From: Amyelois transitella
Taxonomy: Eukaryota > Arthropoda > Insecta > Lepidoptera > Pyralidae
Direction: 5' to 3'
Length of the DNA: 64,000 nt
Assembly: GCF_032362555.1 (NCBI RefSeq)
Contig: NC_083535.1
Location: 2,418,001 to 2,482,000, forward strand
Under the pieces are notes generated by a model. That model saw only the letters and a list, made by a program, of their open reading frames with translations. It was not told the origin of the DNA and searched no databases. This document shows, one piece after another, positions 38,113-50,100 of the stretch. Each line of letters begins with the position of its first letter. Position 1 is the first letter of the stretch. A program made the translations under genes and the position numbers.

Positions 38113-41100
38113 CATACATACAACCCAAGCTAATAAAAGCGTAGTAATAAATCTTTTTATATTTCTTTGTTATCCCTTTTATACACGTGGGCGTATAAGA
38201 ATGACATAGGGTACCCTTTACGGTACTGTTCCCGTGGGACTTTGATCCTTCTAAGTCATTATCTTTGGAGGTTTTTCGTATTTCCTCTGAATATCGGGTC
38301 AGAGGTGTTAATGAAGGCCAGAATGTTATTACATCTAATTTCCTTATTGAAATTATAGCGATGGACTTGTGCGAACGGAGTCGCGTGCTAAAGCTAGTTG
38401 GACATAAATCTTATCGACGTAGACAGTCGGTCAATGATCCTGTGGATGTGATGGGAATTCGCGCATGCTCTTAACTGCGATAGCAATTATTGAACGAATG
38501 TTAGTCGTTAGGACTTATGTTGAACTAGGCTTCTTCAGAGTCTCTGATCGTGTTTCGTATAGGTTTTTTCTTTAAGACGATGTGATGGCAACCTGTCATT
38601 ATTGACAGCTTAACAGCTGAACGTGGCCTATCAGATTTTTCAGAACTGCTGGCTCTGTCTACCTCGCAAGGGATATGGACGTGATTATATGAATGAATGA
38701 ATGAATAATGTTGTCATTAGGGATTATATCGCTCTGGGTTTCTCCCGCGGCTATTACACCACACTTTGTGATATAGTAGCGACGAAAGTCTTCAAATGCG
38801 CCGCACAATGTTTTTATTAACATCTTGTTTCCCTTAAAATTACTGAAGCTTTCATCATAAACAGATAAAGAGACAAAGAACTGGCAACAAATTAGAAAAA
38901 AGTAGGTAATTTTTTGGCAAAGAAAATCATTAAAAATCGCTACATGTGGCGTATTTATATTGTCGCATTTCTGAAAACACCTAACTACTATCGCATCACT
39001 GTGCCAACCTTAAGATGAACGCCCTCAAGGGTAAACCGTGTAATTTGTGTGTGAAAATCATAAACATCACTGTTTATTTTTGTCTTATGAATGTGACCTA
39101 ATATCACCGTGTGGGCGGGATCTTACAAATGCACAAGCGTTCTGCCAAACAAAAACAATTTTTATTGCTTTGCACGACTATGTGGCGGCGGGCGCGCGTT
39201 TGATCCTCGTATGTGGAGGTCGATAGGACTTACCTTCAACATACACGTACATACATATAGTCACGTCTATATCCTTTGCGGGGTAGACAGAACCAACAGT
39301 ATTGAAAAGACTGAAAGGCCACGTTCAGTTGTATGGCTTTATGATGGAATTAAGATTCTATTATTCTATTTTAAAGTGACGGAAAACACACGCCACCTTA
39401 GAACCATTCCATATCTCACACTTAAATTTTTTCTGCCTGTTCATTCTACCTGGGCCCGGCGAAGGCGGTGTGGCCAGAGACTTGTTTCCCAGATATCCGA
39501 AAGAAGTACGTGTCTTATATATCAAATCGTCAAATCACCAATTTTGGGCAGCAGCCCAGGGTGTGCGTCACATGACACTGTGTAACCTTATTGAAATGTT
39601 CCAGATTCCCGGTGAAAGCATTCATTGATTCGGGAGCTCAAACAACCATAATGTCAGCTGCGTGTGCCGAGAGGTGCAACATCATGCGTCTTGTGGATAC
39701 ACGGTAACTATAACACTTTTATTATAATACATACATATATAAAAACACGCCTCTTTTCCGGAGGGGTAGGCAAAGACTACCTCTTCGCTCCATCCACATT
39801 CATAACTCTCTTCATGCAAGCTCGGCGATTTTGACTTGACCCTTTACCAGTACGTCCTTAATTTGATCAAGATACGTTCGTCTAGGTCTTCCCACTCCGA
39901 CCTTTCCCTCCACACTCTCCTTGTATATCTGCTTAGTCAACCTGCTTTCATTCATCCTCTCCACATGACCGAACCATCTCAACATACCCTTTTCTATTCC
40001 TGTAACTACATCTTCTTTCACATCACAACATTCCCTTATCACGCTGTTCCTTATCCTTTTATTATAATCTATGCTAATATTTCAAACGAGGCAAAGTAAC
40101 GTAACTTTCGGAAATATAGAACTGATCATAAAAAGTAATTCACCGTTTAAAAAATACATTATCTGCAGGTGTTATGAGTATATTTTTCAATTTAGTGGGA
40201 AAATAGTTAAGCTTTTATCCGTATAGGGCAGTGTTTAGAAGCTTTATTCTTTTACAGATGGGCCGGAATTGCAAAAGGCGTTGGCGTCCAACGCATCATC
40301 GGCCGCATCCACATGGTGCAGATGAGAATCGAGAAAGACTTCCTCACGACCTCATTCTCTGTGTTGGAAGAGCAGCCCATGGATATGCTGCTAGGGCTTG
40401 ATATGCTCAAGAGGCATCAGGTATAATACATACATACATACATAAAAATCACGCCTCTTTCCCGGAGGGGTAGGCAGAGACTACCTCTTTCCACTTGCCA
40501 CGATCACTGCATACTTGCATACATAAAGATAAAAAATAAAAATAAAATAAAATACTTCCTTCGCTTCATCCACATTCATAACATCAGGTATAATAATCTA
40601 CCAGAAAATTCTACAGAGTTGTTCCTACACTACTTGAGTTTTCGTATTAAAATTAGTGATACGCTCGGTGGCACAGTTCTTACTCAGCCACATGGCTGAC
40701 AAATGGTACATACCAATGATCTTTTTGAGTTATGTACATTTCTTTTAATGCTAACCGATGCTTTTACGGTGAAGGAAAACATCGTGAGGAAACCTACACA
40801 TTCAGGTAGCTCGACTTGGGACCATGACGTAATTTGGGTATGGTTCCCCTTCAAAGGTTGTGGAAATAGGCGGGAGTCGCTTCGTGCAAAAACTTGGATC
40901 CTAGTCTTAGGCTCTCCCTGGGCTCCTCCCCAGAGAGATGATGATGATGTAACCGGAAGTAACGCCAGGTGGAACTGAGGTCAAAAGCACTCAAATTCCC
41001 AAAATATATTATTAATGTATGCTAACGCGAACATACCGTTTTCCCTGACGTTTCAAACGGGTTGCACCGAAATAATGCAAAACGGTCGATTAAGTAGGAA

Positions 41101-44100
41101 TGTGACAAAATAATCTATTATTGATAATCGATTAAAAATTTTTAAAGTAAAAATCGATTTCAATCCGTGATTTTTTTAAAATTAATAATTGATAAATAAT
41201 CGATTATTTAAAATCATGTAATAAATGCACTCCGACATTACGTTTTTGTCCTCTGGCTTGGAGCCCGGAACGCGAACTGCCAAATAATACTATCATAGCT
41301 CCATAATATTACATTAACGCCATCTCTGCATTCATTCTGTGCTTTTAAAACAGTTTAGATGATTAATTTAATACATTCTCTAGATGGAGTTGTCGATGAA
41401 CTGCATTTTACCGACATTCGGTTGATATGTTATTCATTACTAGCGACCCGCCCCGGCTTCGCACGAGTGCAAAATTTTGTTATTATACATAAAAACCTTC
41501 CTCTTGAATCACTCTACCTGTTACAAAAAACCGCATCAAAATCCGTTGCGTAATTTTAAAGATTTAAGCATACAGACTAAAATAACGACTTTGTTTTATA
41601 CTATGTAGTGATTCGTTGCTGAAACTTAATTTTTCAAACTTCATTTCTAAAAACTTTAATTTGTGTTGAATATTTAAGAACTTACTGTTTCTGTTGTTTA
41701 TTTTTAATGAATAAATCTAAAAGATATAATGTATATGGCGTTTAATTTGACATTAATATGCATACTATAATATATATTAATATGATTAATAAATCGATTT
41801 TTTATTAATCGATTTTTCATATTTAAAAAATAAACCGATTAGATAAAAATCGATTTTGAATCAGCAATGTCACATCCCTACGATTTAGGATATTGCGAAA
41901 ACCAATGTCTTTTCACACAGTGCAACATCGACTTGAAACGCAACGTTCTGCGCATCGGGACCACTGGTACCGAGACCCCATTCTTGCCAGAGTCCGACCT
42001 CCCGGAGTGCGCGAGACTGTCCGGGTACTCTGAAGACGAGATCGTCAACCAATCCGTGAAGGACCACGAGGAACGCCAGGTGAAGGAAGCCATGGAGAAG
42101 TCCAGACAAGGTGGGCGCGCTAAAAAGAAATGAACTGTCTAAATTTAATAATGTGAAACGTTATCTTTTGTCAACTCTTGGCGTTCGTTTTTAGTAATGT
42201 TGGAAACATAAAAACAGTATAATTTATTGTTGTTTTTGTGTGTGTTTTTTAGATTTTTTTACAGGTGTGTGTGTGTGTGTGTGATTAATAGAGATCGGAT
42301 AATCGGATGCATCTTTACCTAAAGTAATATTTTGGCTATGAAAGTATGGAGGCGGCTTCTTGCTTTCGGGATTCGAATTATTTTGAATCACGGAAATTTT
42401 ATTAAACAAGAAATTGAAACTTATCGTATACCTATTAGGTATGATAAACACCTTTATAAACGTAAGTGATGGATGATCATATTTATTAAAAATTTACCTA
42501 CCTACCGGGATTCCAGAATTATACCGCGTGATTTTTTAGTCAGTACAAAAACTTTCTGAGGTTATTCAGACCATCAAACTGAACAACTTTCACCATAGGG
42601 CCATACATTCGAATACATAATTAGAACATTAAGTGTATCAATGCCGAATCTCGGTTCTATCATTAAGCCAAATAGCTGAACGTGGCCATTCAGTCTTTTC
42701 AAGACTGTTGGCTCTGTCTACCCCGCAAGGGATATAGACGTGATCATATGTATGTATGTATGTATGCCGAATCCCGGAATTTTTGAGGTACAGAAGTACG
42801 TTCCATACTAACCCAACACCCCAACTTTAGGTAAATATGCATCCGAATATCCGATCTCTGGTGATTAATGTATGTACACGTATTTTTATGGATATGAAAT
42901 TTTTGTTAGGGACATACTTAAAAGTCTAAAATTGGTTGTTTTAAGACAAGATTGGGGAATTTAGCCGAAGCAGAAAAATAACTGCTTATTAATGTTAACC
43001 CCTAAGAGTCCAACTTTGAAATTAACTTCTCTTTTTAAAGGGATAAACAAAATTTAGCGTTTTAGGGCTTTCAGATGTCAGATTAAATTCTGAAAATGTG
43101 ATAGCATCTAGACTTCGGTATTGAGAAAATAATCTACTAACTTAGGAAATCTAAGACCTTACGTTCTCGGAGTTTGTAGAAGTTTTCATAACATCGCAAA
43201 TAAAATGAAAGAATCCTCTCGTTAAGGGCCCGCACACACTAACGACTTTGATGGAAAACCTGCTTGCATCAGCTTAAACTTTCTAGCCGATTTTTATTTA
43301 TTTTGTTTATTTATCTATATGGGAATTAATCTTTCCGGAATACGTCTCAAGTCTCTTTAACAATGAGTCATTTCAGTAAATAGGCCTTTTTGGGTCATTG
43401 TCTATTCCCGGAATTATGGTACTAATGGGTGCTTTACCTGCCCTTATTGTGAATTGACGATAAATGTTTGAAACACAACAAATATACAATACATACTTTC
43501 ATATTGAAAGCAGACTAGGCAAATACAATAATTACCTAAGCGAGAAAGAGGCCAGGTACACTGCGTTTTTGTTTAAAATCCACATTGAAAAGAAACATTT
43601 GAAACTTATCTGTACGTAAATTTTGGTTCCTTTATATCGTTGAACTAACGCAGTAAAACGCACATTGCACGTGGGCACTTTAGATTCAGCCGACGCTGGC
43701 AATTAACTTTAAAAGGAATTTTGTAAGGATTTATTGCGCCAGGAAAGTTTTTAATAAAAACAAAAGAGTTGGAGTTTCTGTTTAGAAAAGGAATCCAAAC
43801 AGATTCTTCAAATGTCAACGAAATTCTTGCAAACAATTTGTTGCCTTCTTTTTGCTTTAGAAAAAGATGGGGAAACGACAGTTAGTTAAGATGATTATGG
43901 ATGGATTTTTTTTATTACTTTTACATACGTATAATCACGTCTGTATGCGTCTATGTCCCTTGCGGGGTAGACATGGCCACGTTCAACTGTTTGGCTTTAT
44001 GATAGTATAGTGACAGGTTGCTAGCCCATCGTATAAAAAATTAATCCCGAGTTTGTGAGCCTATCGCTTAGTCTCCTTTTACGACATCCATAGCAAAAAG

Positions 44101-47100
44101 ATGTAGTGGTCCCTTTTTTTTTCTAATGCTGCCGAACGCCACACGACACTTAATTTCTTTTAAATGGTAAAATATAACATACAAACATTAATAAAAGGCG
44201 TAACCATAAACAAACTATATATTGTGGTAAAAACTATCTTTTACTTAGTACTTAATAATAATAATCCTTTATTTATTTTCCTCCACAATAACAATACCTT
44301 TACATATAAAACAATAGTATGACTTCTGTTACATAATTATATTGTGGAGAACTGGCGCCTATACTAGGTCCTAGAAGAACCTGTGTTACAGGTCACCAGG
44401 TCTCCCTTCACTTCGGTTGCCGTTTCATGCATTTGTGAAAATGATGTACCTATTTCCTTTTTTCAATGTCTCACAAGACGAGGACATACCAGTTGTATCT
44501 GCAGGTACATATATACAAACATATTCCCTTATCTATGACGTAGCAAATATTTTTTACTGTCTTTTGTTTTATTACTTACTACGTACTTTTGGTTTAATCA
44601 AAGTCCATCGAAACGTAAGGTTTTTTTCGGATACCCTATGTCTTCATCTAGTACTGGTTTGCAAAGAGGATGAGGCTATGGCATTAAGATGAGAAAAAAA
44701 AAACAAAAGCATAATTTGTTATTGATTAATGGATAGCACGGATGGATTTTTATTTTATTTTTGGGTTTTTAATCGTAACTATTGATAAAATGTTATCGTA
44801 AAAAATAACGGTATTTTGTTTAGTTCTTAGTTAACGTATCATGCATTTGTGATAATAATTTATATCTTTCTTTTATTCTCTCACAAGATGACGGAATACC
44901 GGTTGTGTCAGCAGGTACATACAAAAATATATACTCTTATCAAATATTTTTTATTGTCTCTGCTTAATATTTTACTTCTATGCGAATTTTTAAATAAAAA
45001 TACCATATATTCTCTCTCTCTCATCTCTCATTTAAATAAAAAAAAAATTACGAGACATGTATTAGTTCCTAAAAAACAATAGTTGTTTTGTTCAACTATT
45101 TATTAATAATATTATTATTTATTGATGAAAATTATATTTTTCCTTTCTTTTTCTGTTCCACAAGCTATGGATATACCGATTGTATCAGCAGGTATATATA
45201 CAAACATATTCCCTTAATTTTGTTTGTTGCCAATAGTTCTTTTCTGTCTCATTGCCTATTATTGACTTCGAATAGAATAATTAAAATATATTCATAAAAA
45301 TTTCATTATAAATCTACAATTGTATAGCTTAGAAAAAACAAAAATGAAATTATCACATTAACAGATAATATTTTGCATTTATTATATTAATATGGGAGTA
45401 TGATTTTTTGTTTTAAAAATTATAAAAGAAAAAACCGTAAGATAGAGAAATGATCTCGTTAAACCGATATTTAGATGTTATCGTATTATGCATTAGGTAT
45501 ATATAAAAATAATGTATTTCTTTCTCTTCGTGCCCCACAAGATGACGATATACCGATTGTATCAGCAGGTATATATAACATTACAAACATATTATCTTAT
45601 TAAATATTTCATTGCTGTCTCTTTCTAAATTTTTAATTCTGGGGGTATATAGAAACACAAAAAATCCCTATGTTCGACCTCATGTCATTGATTATATTGA
45701 TACAACATTTTATCAATATCAGTTTATAGGTTTTGCCGTAAAAGCTTACACATAGACTTAAACATTAGCACGGGTAGCATTTGTAAACCTTCCCTAGAGA
45801 ACGCCCTCCAAGGAACAAAATTCGTCCACAGCTTTCCAAGATAAGCGCATACATACATACAGACAGAGGAACTAGGGAGACTTTATAATATGTAGTCATT
45901 AGTACAGATCTATAAAATTGATATAATTTAATATTTTATCGTATTAACCTTGTATAAATACCGTAATACAAACAATACTGTAAAATATTTACTTGAATAT
46001 TTTCTTTTTGTATTATGCATTTGTGAAAATAATGTGTTTCCATTGTTTTAATGTCTCACAAGACGACGAAATACTCGTTGTATCAGCAGGTATATATAAA
46101 CATGTCACTTTTTATTTCTTAACTGTCTGATAGTTTAATAATGGCTTTGAATAATAATAAATATATTGTATTGATACAAAAAAAATCATCAAGAATTTAT
46201 TCAACTGTACTATATCCGTTAAAACGTTCAAATTACATATCGACTAGAGAACAAAAAAACATTCGCATATGTAATATTAGTATGAAAGTAGTAAAAGATT
46301 TTTTTAAATTAAATTTTTTGAATTGTTACTATGCATCTGTGAAAATAATGTGTTTCACTTTTTTTCTATCCCACAAGATATGGAACTACCAATTGAATTA
46401 GCAGGTATATTCAGACATATTTCCTTGTTATTTTTGTAGCATATATCTCTTAACAATTTTTTTACTCAGATAATCAAACTATAATCATACAAAATTTCAA
46501 TAAAATCATCTGTTTAATGGCATAGCTGTGAAAGCGTACATAGATGATATAAAACAAAAAAATTACATGTAATATACAATCTTTCCATGTACAAGATATT
46601 TTTTTTTAAATTATTTCAGATGTCGATTTCGACTTTTAAATAAAGTAAAAAATTGACAAGCTTGGTAAAATAATGTAGTAAATAAAACCTATCTACTGTT
46701 TCGTTATCATATCGTTTCGTTGTGCCTTTGAGAGAATAATGTGATTCCATTTTTTTCCTGTCTCACAAGACATGGAAATACCGGAAGTATCAGCAGGTAC
46801 ATACAAACATATTCCCTTATTATTTTTGTAGGAAATATTTCTGTACTGTCTCAAAGTCTATAATTGACTTCAGATAATAAATCCATGGCCATACATGATT
46901 TCATTAAAAATCGGTTCAATGGTTAAACCATAAAAGCGGGACTGAAACATGTTCGTGTTTTAATAATTGGTATTATTATTTGTTTTAAAAGAATAGATTT
47001 TCAAAATTGGATACAAGGTATCACTTATTGACGTCACATCAGTTAAATCTAATTATAACTAGGTACCGCTTCCAAAGCGCATGTGTAGAAGAAGCGGCGA

Positions 47101-50100
47101 AACAAACTACACAGCACTAATAAATCTTTGTTAAAACAGAGACAAAAAATCTTCATCGTAACCATTATTTATATTTATTTCCTTCTACTGTCCCACAAGA
47201 AGAGGAAATACCGATTATATCAGCAGGTATATAAAAACATCAATAACATACTTATTCACTTTTTTTCTTTCCAGTCAATTATCAAATAAGCATAGGATAT
47301 TAAAAACTTAATAAAATTTAAACTTCATCTAAATCCTAAGAAAAAGTATTTCTTGTTTATACATTTATTATTTATATGCTATAGCAAATATTGATTTTAT
47401 TCTATGGATACATTTTTTTTTAATATTCTTTAGCAAATACAAGTACGAGTACTTATCACGTCGATCTGTTACGGAGTAGAAAGAACCAATAATCACAAGA
47501 TGTTTGATAAGATTCCGGATATTTAAAAGAAAAAAGATTTTTGTTTTGTATTTCTTTTATAATTTATCAATTGCATGTAATTTATGTGTAGTTATTCCTA
47601 AAAGCAATATAAAGTGAATGTGTTATTCTCAAAATTGCTAGCAGTTGCACGCAGTACCGTAACTAGCATTTCCTGCACCCCATGCGTGCTCCGGTAACTG
47701 CGCCCTTAGGTCTATCTTCTAAATATTCTCTTATAATAAACATCAGTCAGGTCCTTATCTGCCATTTGTAAGAAAAACTAGTATTGTTATCGTCTTCCTC
47801 ATCAGTATTCGTAGAAATAGTCAAATTAAGTCACGGATTGCATCTAATATTATATAGTATCTGTGACGGATTTTGATCGTGTCGTGACTTGGTGTTCATA
47901 ACTATAGCTTATCTTTAGGTACATTTTTGCGGTCTTTATCTGGCTATATATTTGCGCCCTTCGAGATCTGTGCCCAGTGCGTGGCCCCGCCCCTATTTAC
48001 GGCACTGCTTGCACCGTCTTCCATGTAAATTTTCATAAATTCTTTACCTGCATGCCAAATTTTACCGAACTCCGAGAAGTTAGCTTGTAAGTTTATAAAT
48101 ACATCCTCCTTTTAATAATTTTTAATTTATTATATTAAAACATAGGTGGAAAAATAGAAGTAATAAGACTGACTGTCACAACGTGCATGCAAGATTTCAC
48201 TTGCCATCGCTATGAGTACTTGTTTTATTAATTTAATTTTAATTGAAACTAATAAAACAAATTAATTTAAATTTGAACTAATTTGTTTTATTATTTTAAA
48301 ATTTAATTTCAAGTAGTTTTGTGACTGGAATTAAGTAGATTAAAGTATTGGCTCTAGCAATAATAATAACCTTTATTAGTATTATGTAATATTTTACTAC
48401 TTATAATGTCTCTATTTAAAAAAAAACTCATGTTGTTTCACTGGTGTAATTTCTTGCCACCAACTTCTAGTCCTTTTTATAATGTTGAAGAACATTACAT
48501 CATCTTTTACTAAGTCATCCTTGGACCACTATTAGTAGTATATTAAATATATTTTTTTATCCCTTAATTTAAAATTGTTTCAAAAATCTGCCTTACATGT
48601 TTAAATAAATAAAGTAATATTTTCATTGGACTGCCCCGTAAAGAATAAAGACGTGATTATATGTATTTATAGCAATGTTGGTGGCTATTGGTTTTATTTT
48701 ACAAAAACAGAAAAAATATTATACCTATAGAAATGGCATATTGTGCTTAAATTTCTTGATATTTGTCGTCGGTTTGCATGGCCCTTTATGCGCAGTTGTT
48801 AAGTTGAGATTTAGAATTATAGAATTTAGAATTGAAATGAAAGATTGAAATGTTATGGTGGCTGATGGTTGTAACTTCTATCAGTTGCGAAGACATTTTC
48901 AACATTATTTTTATTAAAAAGTTATTTGTTGTATATTAGAGAGAATGACTTAGTTAGATGTATTCTAGTATATGTTACATTTATTTCCTAAATGTCTATG
49001 GTATTAACTATTACTTTTGTCTATAGAAGAGGAAGCCCGCCCCTCGTCCGCTGCTCAATCTACTGCCGGCGGCAGTGGACAAAGAGTTGGTAAGTAGCGT
49101 CCGTAGTACCTTCATACATACTTACTGTAAATGTGTAAGTGTGTTTGTTTTAACGTCTTTCACGTCAAACCACTGAACAGATCGTCATAAAATTTTGCAC
49201 GTAAATAGTACAGAGAAGGACAGATGGTAATATTTATGCAGACGAAACCGCGGGCGGAGACTAGTATATGGATATATACTAGTCTCCGCCCGCGGTTTCG
49301 CGGTACTCACGGGCGCGATGGTATGAATATACCATCAAGAGATTGAGTTTTGAAAAATTTTAAAAAATTTTGTGTAGACTATAATTTTTGTTAAAAGAGA
49401 ACCGCGTCCAATCGCTATCCTCCTTTTTTGAAGTCGCTTATTTCTAAAACCTTCTCCTTAGTGTACCAAATACTGACCTGAAACCTGAAAACCGCATCAA
49501 AATCGGTTTAGTGAAACGCAAGATAATCACGGGACAAACATACATACATACATATCAACCGAGAACCACCTTTTTGAACATACATACATACATATGGTCA
49601 CGTCTATATCCCTTGCGGGGTAGACAGAGCCAACAGTCTTGAAAAGACTGAATGGCCACGTTCAGCTATTTGACTTAATGATAGAACCAAGATTCAAATA
49701 GGGACAGGTTGCTAGCCCATCGCCTAAAAGAGGAATCCTAAGTTTATAAGCCTATCCCTTAGTCGCCTTTTACGACATCCATGGGAAAGAGATGGAGTGG
49801 TCCTATTCTTTTTTGTAATAGTGCCGGGAACCACACGGCAAAACACACCTTTTTGAAGCCGGTTAAAAAGCGCGTTAAAGTCTGTGAGCTCACATTTTCT
49901 CTGAATAATCTCGAGCTTTGTTTATGTCGTTCATACCCTTCTTTTCAATAGTAGACAAAAACTACATCTTTTCACATGTCACGATCCTGCACACCTTCGC
50001 TTTATCCACGTACATCACTCTGTTTGTGTATTTTTTTTGCATTATACAATTTGTTTGTCATGTAACCTCATTGGTATAAACATTATTTCTTTTTAAGGTC

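Noticed and set aside
38083-38121. CRISPR-like regular repeats
   Set aside because: It is a simple tetranucleotide microsatellite in a eukaryotic intron.
44417-46401. Open frames of 69-91 codons spanning the microexon region
   Set aside because: They run through the AT-rich introns. Only the 27-nt cores are conserved between copies, in another frame for several of them.
47490-47530. Possible ninth DDI microexon (cacaag followed by ATG...CCGGATATT)
   Set aside because: It lacks the GCAG|GTA donor, its frame runs into TAA, and similarity to the unit is at chance level.
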